Source: CAVQCA01 sp963710815
GTDB lineage: Bacteria > Pseudomonadota > Gammaproteobacteria > UBA9214
Length of the DNA: 64,000 nucleotides
Assembly (NCBI GenBank): GCA_963710815.1
Contig: CAVQCA010000080.1
Location: 1-64,000 of the forward strand
Direction of reading: 5' to 3'
In this document: positions 54,788 through 63,883 of the stretch, piece by piece
Layout of the letters: every line of letters starts with the position of its first letter
How positions within the stretch are numbered: the stretch's first letter is position 1
Program-made: the position numbers and the translations under genes
Notes under the pieces: model-generated
Database searches by the model: none
What the model saw: only the letters and a program-made list of their open reading frames with translations
Told to the model about the DNA's origin: nothing

Positions 54788-56518
54788 ATGACCGCCTTTC
54801 ATCTGCCAATCAACCGCACGATCCTCGACCGGTTCGTCGAGATGATGAAGGCCCTCCTCAAGTCCGAAGTCGGCGGCAAGGCCAAAGGACTGTTTATCGT
54901 GCTCATCCTCTTCCTGTTCGGCATCAACGCGCTGAATGTGGTGAACAGTTACGTCGCCCGGGACTTCATGACGGCCATCGAACACCGGAACATGGGCGGG
55001 TTTATCTATTATGCCCTGGCCTACGTGCTCGTCTTCGCCGTCTCGACGATCGCCGCGGTGCTGTACCGTTACGCCGAGGAGCGCCTCGGACTGCTGTGGC
55101 GCAAGTGGCTTACGGAACGCGCCGTCGTCCGTTATCTCGATAACCGGACCTATTTCCGCTTGTACGACGCCGGCGACCTGCCGAATCCCGACCAGCGCAT
55201 CGCCGAGGATATCCGCTCATTGACCTCGACCACCCTGTCCTTCGTGCTGTTGTTTCTCAACGCCAGCTTTACGGTGGTTGCCTTCTCCGGCGTCATGTGG
55301 ACTATCAGTCCGCTGCTGTTCGTGGTGGCGGTCGCCTACGCCTCCCTGGGCTCTTTTCTCACCGTGTATCTCGGAAAACCCCTGATCCGTCTGAACTACG
55401 ACCAGCTGGACAAGGAGGCCAACTTCCGCGCGCATATGCTGCATGTCGGGGATAACGCCGTCTCGATCGCGCTGTTGCGCCGTGAGGGACGGATCAGGAT
55501 GCGGCTGCTCGACCGCCTCGAGATATTGACCGAAAACTTTAAACGCATCATCCAGGTTAACCGCAATCTCGGTTATTTCACCACCGGCTACAATTATCTG
55601 ATTCAGATCATCCCGGCCCTGATCGTGGCACCCATGTTCATCCACGGCAAGGCCGAATTTGGCGTCATCAGCCAGTCGGCCATGGCCTTCGGTCACCTGC
55701 TCGGAGCATTTTCCCTCATCGTCACGCAGTTCCAGTCCATCTCGAACTACACGGCGGTCATCGCACGACTCGGGGCACTGCGCGAAGCCATGGACAAGGC
55801 GCCGCCGCCGACGATTCCGGAGATCGAAACCTGCGATAGCTGCGGGATGATCGCCTTCGAGGGGGTGACGCTGCGGTCACGCCGCAGCAACCGCATCCTG
55901 GTCGACCACCTGAACGTCGCCGTCCCCGTCGGGACGCATCTGCTGATCCGGACCGCGAACGATTCCGCGAAGAACGTCCTGTTCCGCGCCACCGCCGATT
56001 TATGGGACAAGGGTGAGGGACGGATCCTGCGCCCCGGGCTCGACGACATGCTATTCATGCCGGAGCATCCCTACCTGCCGCCGGGAACCCTGCGGGATGT
56101 GCTGCTGCATACCGGCCAGGAAAAGCTGATCGAGGAAGAGCAGATCCTTTCGACTCTGCGCGAGCTGAATGTGGAAAAGATCGTAACCCGGGCCGGCGGA
56201 CTGGACGTCGAACGCAAATGGGGCGACCTGCTGTCACTCGGCGAACAGCAGCTCATCGCCTTCGCCCGCGTGCTGCTCGCCGCGCCCAGCTTCGTCTTCC
56301 TGGACCATCCGGGCAAGGCCCTGAGCGAATGCCGTGTCAATGAGCTCATGGCGCTGCTGCGCAAGCGCAAGATCACCTATCTGACCCTGGGCGACAACGT
56401 CGACCCCGCACTCTACGATGAACTGCTCGAAATCGCCGATGACGGCACCTGGAAACTGCGCAGCCTTTCTCCCGCCTCAACGAACGGGGACCGGAGCCCG
56501 GACCTGACACCGGGCTGA
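54788..56518 (+). CDS. SbmA/YddA-type ABC protein with degenerate nucleotide-binding domain
   Basis: A 576-aa membrane-ATPase fusion of the ABC_membrane_2 family. The membrane half (about residues 30-330, NVVNSYVARDFMTAIEHR, LTERAVVRYLDNRTYFRL) is well conserved. The ATPase half keeps the signature LSLGEQQ (483-489) but loses the rest. Walker A reads LIRTANDSAKN with no GxxGxGK. The Q-loop Gln is Glu (LFMPEHPYLPPGT). The Walker B catalytic Glu is His (VFLDHPGKAL), and the H-loop His is Asp (LGDNVD). It is very unlikely to hydrolyse ATP. It may be a pseudo-ATPase or work as a secondary transporter, as proton-driven SbmA does without an ATPase domain. Confidence 0.88.
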   Translation: MTAFHLPINRTILDRFVEMMKALLKSEVGGKAKGLFIVLILFLFGINALNVVNSYVARDFMTAIEHRNMGGFIYYALAYVLVFAVSTIAAVLYRYAEERLGLLWRKWLTERAVVRYLDNRTYFRLYDAGDLPNPDQRIAEDIRSLTSTTLSFVLLFLNASFTVVAFSGVMWTISPLLFVVAVAYASLGSFLTVYLGKPLIRLNYDQLDKEANFRAHMLHVGDNAVSIALLRREGRIRMRLLDRLEILTENFKRIIQVNRNLGYFTTGYNYLIQIIPALIVAPMFIHGKAEFGVISQSAMAFGHLLGAFSLIVTQFQSISNYTAVIARLGALREAMDKAPPPTIPEIETCDSCGMIAFEGVTLRSRRSNRILVDHLNVAVPVGTHLLIRTANDSAKNVLFRATADLWDKGEGRILRPGLDDMLFMPEHPYLPPGTLRDVLLHTGQEKLIEEEQILSTLRELNVEKIVTRAGGLDVERKWGDLLSLGEQQLIAFARVLLAAPSFVFLDHPGKALSECRVNELMALLRKRKITYLTLGDNVDPALYDELLEIADDGTWKLRSLSPASTNGDRSPDLTPG

Positions 56519-56559
56519 GCGCACGGCCGCCAACCTGTTTTCCCTTGCCCGAACCGGTC

Positions 56560-57919
56560 ATGCAGCACACCACTTTTTTTCCGGAAGATTTTCTCTGGGG
56601 TGCCGCGACCTCGGCCTACCAGATTGAAGGCTCACCCCTCGCCGACGGGGCCGGGGCAAGTATCTGGCACCGCTACGCCCATACCCCGGGGCGGATAGCA
56701 AACGATGACACCGGGGATATTGCCTGCGATCATTACCGCCGCTACGCCGACGACGTCGAACTGATGGCCCGGCTCGGGTTGAACGCCTACCGCTTCAGCA
56801 TCGCCTGGGGACGGATACTCCCGGAGGGCGTCGGGAAAACCGAACCCCAAAGGCCTGGACTTCTACCAACGGCTGGTGGACGCGCTGCTCGCGCACGGCA
56901 TCCAGCCCATGGTGACGCTCTATCACTGGGATCTGCCGGCGGCGCTGCAGGAGCGCGGGGGCTGGCTCAGTCCGGACAGCGCCGACTGGTTCGCGGACTA
57001 CGCCCGACTGATGTTTGACGCCCTCGATGACCGCGTGCACCTCTGGCTGACGCTGAACGAGCCGTGGGTAATCACCGTGGCCGGCTACCTGCAGGGCCAG
57101 CATGCCCCGGGGCATCGCAGCCTCAACGAGACGCCGCGCGTCGCCCATGCCCTGTTGCGCGCCCATGCTGCCGCGGCAACGGCATATCGCGCCTGCGGCC
57201 GGCACCGCATCGGACTGGCGGTGAATCTGGAACCGCAGCATCCGGCAAGCGACGCCGCCCCTGACCTCGCCGCCGCACAGTCGGCGCGATGCCTTTATCA
57301 ATCGCTGGTTTCTGGATCCGCTGTTTCACGGGGCCTATCCTCCCGGACTGGCGGACATCTTCGGCAAGGACTGGCCCCGCTTCCCCGGCGCCGATCTCGC
57401 ACGGCCTTCGCGGCACGGTGGATTTCCTCGGCGTCAACTACTATACGCGCAGCGTCATCCGCGATGACCCGACGGACCCGCCGGCTACACACCGCCCGCG
57501 TGCGCCAGGATGACCGGCCCCATACCGCCATGGACTGGGAGGTCTATCCCGCCGGACTCACGGAGACACTGCTCTGGATCAAGGGACGCTACGGCAACCC
57601 TCCGGTCTATATCACCGAGAACGGAGCAGCCTTTGACGATCCGTCTCCCGACCGCGGTGAGGCGCAGGACCCGGATCGCGTTGACTACCTGCGCGGTCAT
57701 CTGCGCGCTGCCCGCGAGGCGCTCGGTCGGGGCGTCGATCTGCGCGGCTATTTCGCCTGGTCGCTGCTTGACAACTTCGAGTGGGCCTGCGGCTACGCCA
57801 AACGCTTCGGCCTGGTGCACGTGGATTTCACCACCCGGCAACGCACCCCGAAGCAAAGCGCGCGCTTCTACAGTGAGGTCATACGCAGCGGGGGCACGAA
57901 TCTCACCGGCGGCAAGTGA
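56560..57919 (+). CDS. GH1 beta-glucosidase, four frameshifts
   Basis: Retaining beta-glucosidase. FPEDFLWGAATSAYQIEGS and NAYRFSIAWGRILPEG open the barrel. The acid/base Glu is in TLNEPW, the nucleophile Glu in VYITENGAAF, and LLDNFEWACGYAKRFGLVHV closes it. Extra bases in the CCCC at 56845-56848 and near 57281, 57402 and 57495 break the frame. Removing the four gives 451 aa, the normal GH1 length, with RRDAFINRWFLDPLFHGAYP and TVDFLGVNYYTRS restored. It lies 41 bp after the ABC gene. It would release glucose from the products of the adjacent glucan enzymes. Confidence 0.88.
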
Positions 57920-58057
57920 ATTCAGGCGCAATTGCCACGCGGACAGGGCATCACCGACTCAGACAATAGCGGGTAACGGTGTGAGGCGGAATTCCCGGCA
58001 ACCCCCTGGCTGGCAGGGTTACTCGCCCTGGCGCCCCATTCGCGTTAGATTAACCTT

Positions 58058-58747
58058 ATGCGCATTCTTGTCATCGAAGATAATCACGACCTCGCGGCCA
58101 ACATCTGCGAGTATCTCGAGGAACGTGGCCACCAGGTGGATGCCGCCGAGGACGGCCTTACCGGGCTGCACATGGCGATACGCAATCCCTATAACATCAT
58201 AGTGCTGGACGTGATCCTGCCGGGCATGAACGGCATCATGCTGTGCCGCAAGCTGCGCGAGGAGGCGGGCAAGGAAACCCCCGTGCTGATGCTCACCGCC
58301 CGGGATTCCGTGGAGGATCGTGTCACCGGACTGGAGGCCGGAGCGGATGATTACGTGATCAAGCCCTTCGCCCTGCGTGAAGTCGACGCACGACTCCATG
58401 CCCTGGTGCGGCGCGCCTCCGGCGCGGGCTCGAGCCGGGGGCGGCGGCTTGAGGTGGCTGATCTCCGCTTCGACACCGGCACTCTTATGATCCGGCGCGG
58501 CGCGCGCGAAGTCGAACTGCCCCCCATACCGATGCGTATCATCGAGATGCTGATGAAACACTCTCCCCGAGTGGTGTCGCGGCGCGAAATCGAGGCGCTG
58601 ATCTGGGGCAAGAAGCCACCTGACAGCGACGCCCTGCGCGCCCACATGCATGTGCTGCGCAGCGCCATAGACCACCCCGGTGAACCGCCGCTGCTGCAGA
58701 CGGTGCGTGGCCGCGGTTATCGACTGGCGGATGTCGATACGCTTTAA
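58058..58747 (+). CDS. OmpR-family response regulator
   Basis: A 229-aa regulator. The receiver domain carries D51 (IIVLDVILPGMNG), the acidic IEDN and late Lys (VIKPFAL). The winged-helix output ends TVRGRGYRLADV. It is followed by its kinase, whose ATG at 58731 lies inside its last codons (17-bp overlap). The target is unknown; the glucan genes upstream or sulP downstream are candidates by position only. Confidence 0.9.
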   Translation: MRILVIEDNHDLAANICEYLEERGHQVDAAEDGLTGLHMAIRNPYNIIVLDVILPGMNGIMLCRKLREEAGKETPVLMLTARDSVEDRVTGLEAGADDYVIKPFALREVDARLHALVRRASGAGSSRGRRLEVADLRFDTGTLMIRRGAREVELPPIPMRIIEMLMKHSPRVVSRREIEALIWGKKPPDSDALRAHMHVLRSAIDHPGEPPLLQTVRGRGYRLADVDTL

Positions 58748-60017
58748 ACGCAGCCTGCGTTTCCGGGGCGGACTGGCCTTCGCTGTGTTCGGGGGCATAC
58801 TGAGCCTGCTGCTGAGCGGTTGGCTGTACCTCGCCACGCATGACGCCGGGCTGCGCTTGATGGATCAGACGCTCAAGGCGGAACTGGACGACTACCTCGC
58901 CCGGCGCCAGCGCAACCCCTACTCCCTGCCCCCGGCCACCGTAACGGTGTCGGGGTACGTGACCCCGGCCGCCGCGGGGGCGCCGCCGCTGCCCGAGGAA
59001 TTGCGCAAGGCTCCGCCCGGACTGACTTCCCTAACGCTGCAAGGCGTTCCCTACCGCCTGCTGGTACAGGACACGGGAGACTCCCGCTACTACCTGCTCT
59101 ACAACAAAACCCACCAGGCAGCGCGTGAAAAACGCTTCAAATGGCTGCTCGGCAGCGGGGTGCTGGTAATCATGCTGCTCGCGAGTGCCGGCGGTATGTG
59201 GCTCGCGGCCCGCATCATCGCTCCAGTCTCGGTGCTGGCCAGTCGTGTAAAGGCGCTGGCACCGGAGACGACGCATTCGCCGCTGGGCGAGGACTTCCCC
59301 CCGGACGAACTGGGGGCGCTGGCGCGCGCCTTCGACCGGTATCTCGCCCGGCTCGGCGCCTTCATCGAGCGCGAACGCGCGTTCACCACCGATGTCAGCC
59401 ACGAACTGCGCACGCCACTGTCGATCATCCAGGGAACGGCGGAGATCCAGGAGGAGGACGCCTCGCTCACTCCCCGCCAGCGGGCGCGCGCCCTGCGTGT
59501 GCAGCGGGCGGCCCAGGAGATGGCGGAAATCACCAGTGCGCTGCTGGCACTCGCGCGGGAACAGCGGGACGGCAGCGCCGCACCCACCCCGGTGGCGGAC
59601 GTGGTGCAGGAGGCAATGGAAAAACACCACCATCTGCTCGAGGGCAAGTCCGTCAAGGTAAAACTCGATGTCGGCTCCCGCCCCCATCTGATGGCGGACC
59701 GGCCCTTGCTGCTGATCGTGGTGGGCAACCTGATCCGCAACGCCTTCCAGAACACCGATCGGGGAGAGGTCAGCATCCGCCTGACGCAGGAACAGCTGTG
59801 TATCGCCGACACCGGTCACGGCATCGCCGAGGCGGAACTGACAAGCGTCTTCCAGCGACATTACAAAGGCAGCAAAAGCCGCGGGGAAGGCATCGGGCTG
59901 TCACTCACCAGGCGCATCTGTGATCGTTATGGCTGGACTATTGAAATGGCAAGTCTTCCTGGACGCGGGACAGAGGTTTACCTGGGCTTCAAAATGGAAT
60001 CAGACTCCAGGATATGA
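58731..60017 (+). CDS. Sensor histidine kinase
   Basis: A 428-aa inner-membrane kinase. TM1 is at about residues 13-35 and TM2 at about 138-160, with a sensor loop of about 100 residues between (PPATVTVSGYVTP, RYYLLYNKTHQA). A HAMP-like segment is followed by the H-box TDVSHELRTPLSIIQGTAE with H224, the N-box NLIRNAFQNTD and the G-box GEGIGLSLTRRICDRYGW. Start ATG 58731 fits the overlap with the regulator; the longer frame lies wholly within that gene. The signal is unknown. Confidence 0.9.
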   Translation: MSIRFKRSLRFRGGLAFAVFGGILSLLLSGWLYLATHDAGLRLMDQTLKAELDDYLARRQRNPYSLPPATVTVSGYVTPAAAGAPPLPEELRKAPPGLTSLTLQGVPYRLLVQDTGDSRYYLLYNKTHQAAREKRFKWLLGSGVLVIMLLASAGGMWLAARIIAPVSVLASRVKALAPETTHSPLGEDFPPDELGALARAFDRYLARLGAFIERERAFTTDVSHELRTPLSIIQGTAEIQEEDASLTPRQRARALRVQRAAQEMAEITSALLALAREQRDGSAAPTPVADVVQEAMEKHHHLLEGKSVKVKLDVGSRPHLMADRPLLLIVVGNLIRNAFQNTDRGEVSIRLTQEQLCIADTGHGIAEAELTSVFQRHYKGSKSRGEGIGLSLTRRICDRYGWTIEMASLPGRGTEVYLGFKMESDSRI

Positions 60018-60163
60018 TCCCACCCGTGCCGGATCCTGCCGGAATCCTTGACGTTTTGTTTACATGTCCTTAAGGTCTCCATAACGTTTCGTTGGCGCAC
60101 GCTTACCTCCGAAGCGAAATCGCCGGCCCGATTTCAAGCAACCAACCCGAGATGCAAGCCCCG

Positions 60164-61996
60164 ATGTCCACGCCGACCAAAACCCTAGACTGGCTCAGGC
60201 CTTTCATGCCGTTTCTGTCCTGGTGGCCAATGGTCAACCGGCGCACCATGCGGGACGATCTCATGGCCGGACTCACCGGTGCGGTGGTGGTTTTACCGCA
60301 GGGTGTCGCCTTCGCCACCATCGCCGGCATGCCGCCGGAATACGGCCTGTATGCGGGCATGGTTCCCGCTGTCATCGCCGCCCTGTTCGGTTCCTCCTGG
60401 CACCTGGTCTCCGGCCCCACGACCGCCGCCTCCCTCGTGCTTTTCTCCATTTTGTCCACCTACGCCGAACCTGGCAGCATCCCCTACGTTCAGCTCGCTT
60501 TCACCCTCACCTTCATGGTGGGCCTGATCGAACTCTCGCTGGGCCTGGCGCGCATGGGTGCGCTGGTCAATTTCATTTCCCATTCGGTAGTGATCGGCTT
60601 TACCGCCGGCGCCGCGATCCTGATCGCCACCAACCAGGTCAAAAACTTTTTCGGTCTGGCCATCCCGCGTGGTACCTCGTTCGTCGAGACCTGGGGAACG
60701 CTGTTCACTCACCTGCACGGGATCGGACCGTATGTCACCACCATCTCCGTCGCCACGCTGATCATCGGCGTGCTGGTTCGCCGCTTCCTGCCCCGCTGGC
60801 CCTATATGATCATAGCCATGCTCGGCGGCAGTATACTGGGCATCGTCCTGCAGCAATTCGGCGTCAAGACCATCACCACCGTGGGCGCGCTGCCATCCGT
60901 GCTGCCGCCGCTGTCGATGCCCACCCTGTCGATCGACAACCTGAGGGAACTGTTCAGCGGTGCGGTGGCTGTTACCCTGCTGGCCCTCACCGAAGCGGTT
61001 TCGATCGCCCGCGCCATGGCGGTGCGCAGCGGTCAGCACCTGGACGGCAACCAGGAATTCATCGGCCAGGGCCTGTCCAACCTCATCGGCAGCTTCTTCT
61101 CCGGTTACGTAGCCACCGGCTCCTTCAATCGCAGCGGGCTAAACTACACCGCCGGCGCCAAGACGCCGGTGGCTGCCATCACTGCCGGGGTCCTGCTGGC
61201 AGCCATTGTGGTGCTGGTGGCCCCGCTCGCCAACTATCTGCCCAATGCCGCCATGGCGGGCGTGCTGTTCCTGGTGGCCTGGGGCCTGATCGACTTCCAC
61301 CATATCAGCCAGATCATTCGCACCAGCCGGGCGGAGACCGCGATCCTGCTGGTCACCTTTGTCGCCACCCTGTCCATCGCGCTGGAAGAGGCGATCGTCG
61401 TCGGTGTCATGCTCTCGCTGGTGATCTATCTCAGCCGCACCTCCCGCCCGCAGGTGGTGAAGCGGGTTCCCGACCCCCAGCACGCGAAGCGCAAATTCAC
61501 CCGCAATCCGGCCCTGCCGGAATGCCCGCAGATGAAAATCGTGCGGGTGGACGGATCGTTGTTCTTCGGGGCGGTGAACGCGGTGCAGGAGACCTTCCGT
61601 TCATTCGAGAAGCAGACCCCGTCGCAGAAGCACCTGATCGTGGTGGCCTCGCCCATCAATTTCGTGGACGTGGCCGGAGCCGAATTTCTGGCCACCGAGG
61701 CAAAGCGCCGGCGCGCCCAGGGCGGGGGCCTGTATTTCATCCAGCTGAAGACCGCAGTCATGAAGACGCTGCACAAGGGCGGGTTCATGGAGGCCATTGG
61801 CGAGGAAAACTCCTTCCGCAGCAAGAGCGAAGCCATCGTCGGGGTGTTCAACAAACTCGATCCGCAGGTATGCCGTAACTGCCCCCTGCGGGTATTCAAC
61901 GAATGCGGCAGCATCCCCGGTACTGCGGCCAGTCATCAGCATAATCCCGTGGCAGAAACCGGAACGATCACGCCTCCGGGCATGGCCAGCAGCTAG
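60164..61996 (+). CDS. SulP-family anion transporter with STAS domain
   Basis: A 610-aa inner-membrane carrier of sulfate, bicarbonate or another anion. The membrane core opens DDLMAGLTGAVVVLPQGVAF and contains SGPTTAASL and ATGSFNRSGLNYTAGAKTPV, typical of SulP. The C-terminal STAS domain (about residues 455-560) includes INFVDVAGAEFLATEA. After it comes CRNCPLRVFNECGSIP, a Cys-rich tail not present in all SulP proteins. Start alternatives are ATG 60152 and TTG 60092. The ion cannot be read from sequence. Confidence 0.9.
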   Translation: MSTPTKTLDWLRPFMPFLSWWPMVNRRTMRDDLMAGLTGAVVVLPQGVAFATIAGMPPEYGLYAGMVPAVIAALFGSSWHLVSGPTTAASLVLFSILSTYAEPGSIPYVQLAFTLTFMVGLIELSLGLARMGALVNFISHSVVIGFTAGAAILIATNQVKNFFGLAIPRGTSFVETWGTLFTHLHGIGPYVTTISVATLIIGVLVRRFLPRWPYMIIAMLGGSILGIVLQQFGVKTITTVGALPSVLPPLSMPTLSIDNLRELFSGAVAVTLLALTEAVSIARAMAVRSGQHLDGNQEFIGQGLSNLIGSFFSGYVATGSFNRSGLNYTAGAKTPVAAITAGVLLAAIVVLVAPLANYLPNAAMAGVLFLVAWGLIDFHHISQIIRTSRAETAILLVTFVATLSIALEEAIVVGVMLSLVIYLSRTSRPQVVKRVPDPQHAKRKFTRNPALPECPQMKIVRVDGSLFFGAVNAVQETFRSFEKQTPSQKHLIVVASPINFVDVAGAEFLATEAKRRRAQGGGLYFIQLKTAVMKTLHKGGFMEAIGEENSFRSKSEAIVGVFNKLDPQVCRNCPLRVFNECGSIPGTAASHQHNPVAETGTITPPGMASS

Positions 61997-62211
61997 CAAC
62001 CGCGAGCGGCCCGAACGAGCGGCAAATCCGGCAGATCATCCGGCCTTCCGGCTTGCAGGCAGGCCAACCAACCGTCAGACTGAACACCCTTGACGGGGCC
62101 GGACGCTGACATAATTCCGGACCCTCCTCCCCGTAACGTCAACAGCGGGCCGACCCATCATTGGTCATGGGCGGCAATCCGCACCACCCAACGGACACGC
62201 AGGAGCATGAC

Positions 62212-63570
62212 GTGACAGAGCAGCCAGCAAAAGTTCAGGAACATGAACGTCTGGACAGGGTATTCGCCTTGCTTTCCGCGGCGAATAACGAGGCCTTGCG
62301 CAGTGAACTCGATCAGCTGCATCCCGCCGAGACCGCCGATCTGCTCGAGTCTCTGCCGCCCGAGAAGCGCCTCCAGCTCTGGGAACTCGTGCCGGAAGGA
62401 CTGGAAGGCGAGACTCTCTCCTATCTCGGTGAAGAAGCCCGTGCCGTCATCCTCGAAAAAATGGATCACGCCGAGCTGGTCGCCGCGGCGGAAGGCATGG
62501 AGATCGAGGACCTCGTCGATGTCATGGATGAGCTGCCGGAGGATATCACCGAGGCCATCCTGGACTCCCTCGACGAGGACCACCGCCGCCGGGTCGAGGC
62601 AACCCTGACCTACGACGAAGGCACGGCCGCCCGCCTGATGAGCACCGATGTGGTCAGCGTGCGCAAGGATGTGACGCTCGCCGTGGTGCTGCGCTACCTG
62701 CGTCGTCATACCGGTCTGCCGAGCCACACGGATGCACTGATGATCATCGCCGATGACGGCACCTACCTGGGCAAGCTGCCCATTGCCAATGTGGTGACCG
62801 GAGACCCGGAGGCCCGTGTCGAGCAGGTCATGGAGCCCATGGCCGAATGGGTGCGCGCCGAGGCCACCGAACACGAACTGGCGGTGCTGTTCGAGCGGCG
62901 GGACCTGATCTCGGTCGCCGTCATCGACCGGAACAACCGGCTGCTGGGTCGTATCACCATCGACGACGTGGTCGATATCATCCGTGCAGAGGCGGATGCC
63001 GCGATGCTGCATCACGCCGGTCTGAGCGAGGACGAGGACCTGTTCGCCCCCATGCTGCCAAGCATGAAACGGCGCGCGCTGTGGCTCGGTATCAATCTGG
63101 TGACGGTGTTCCTGGCGACCTGGGTCATCGGACTGTTCGAACATACCATCGGCAAGATCGTCGCCCTGGCGGTGCTGATGCCCGTGGTTGCCAGCATGGG
63201 CGGCATCGCCGGCAGCCAGACTCTGACCCTGACGATCCGCGGCCTGGCGCTCGACCAGATCGCTTCCGGCAACGTCCGCTGGCTGTTCAACAAGGAATTC
63301 GCCATCGGTCTGCTTAACGGCGTCATCTGGGCCGTGGTGGTGAGCCTGGTCACCGGTGCCTGGTTTCATCAACGGGGGATCGCCCTGGTCATCGCCGCGG
63401 CAATGATCATCAATCTGCTGGTTGCGGCCGTCAGCGGGGTGGTCATTCCGCTGGTGCTGAAACGACTGGGCATCGACCCCGCCCTCTCGGGCGCGGTCAT
63501 CCTGACCACGATAACCGATGTGGTCGGCTTCATGAGCTTCCTGGGGCTGGCGACGCTTTTCCTGCTGTGA
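62212..63570 (+). CDS. mgtE: Magnesium transporter MgtE
   Basis: Mg2+ channel of the inner membrane gated by cytoplasmic Mg2+. An N-domain superhelix (about residues 15-130) is followed by paired CBS domains (about 135-260, YDEGTAARLMSTDVVSV and RITIDDVVDIIRAEAD) and a five-helix C-terminal pore (VVASMGGIAGSQTLTLTIRG). I choose the GTG at 62212 because AGGAG sits 8 bases upstream and the length becomes 452 aa, the family norm; an upstream ATG at 62167 lacks such a site. A second Mg-type transporter (corA) is at 33.3 kb. Confidence 0.93.
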   Translation: MTEQPAKVQEHERLDRVFALLSAANNEALRSELDQLHPAETADLLESLPPEKRLQLWELVPEGLEGETLSYLGEEARAVILEKMDHAELVAAAEGMEIEDLVDVMDELPEDITEAILDSLDEDHRRRVEATLTYDEGTAARLMSTDVVSVRKDVTLAVVLRYLRRHTGLPSHTDALMIIADDGTYLGKLPIANVVTGDPEARVEQVMEPMAEWVRAEATEHELAVLFERRDLISVAVIDRNNRLLGRITIDDVVDIIRAEADAAMLHHAGLSEDEDLFAPMLPSMKRRALWLGINLVTVFLATWVIGLFEHTIGKIVALAVLMPVVASMGGIAGSQTLTLTIRGLALDQIASGNVRWLFNKEFAIGLLNGVIWAVVVSLVTGAWFHQRGIALVIAAAMIINLLVAAVSGVVIPLVLKRLGIDPALSGAVILTTITDVVGFMSFLGLATLFLL

Positions 63571-63619
63571 GCTACACCGTCCGCCGTGAAGTGCCCCGGT
63601 TTGTCCTCGGGCTCAAACA

Positions 63620-63729
63620 TAATGGACACGGAATCACACGGAAGACACGAAAGACAGGCTCTTCTTTCCGTGTCTTCCGTATGCTTGCGTGGCTATTTAT
63701 CGGGCCTGGGCCTTAACCAAGCGCCATTC
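63620..63729. repeat. Truncated P-family element (P6)
   Basis: The arms ACACGGAATCACACGGAAG and CCGTGTCTTCCGTATGCTTG lead to the right end TTAACCAAGCGCCATTC. The left terminal repeat is reduced to ATAATGG. Its right end GGCTATTTATCGGGCC then CTTAACCAAG is the uninterrupted counterpart of P4, where K7 is inserted. It lies in the 63571-63883 gap; the rest of that gap holds an AT-rich stretch and no gene I recognise. Confidence 0.7.
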
Positions 63730-63883
63730 ACTTCTCACTTTATTACTTATTACTTTATTACCCTATCGCCACACGAACAGGCGCCTGATGGTTGTCAGCC
63801 GGCCGGATATTGTCTCTAATAGATCCCGCAGGCTTGTCCGATGCAACCGACAATTTCCCGTTCATCAACCCGTGGAGCAACGC

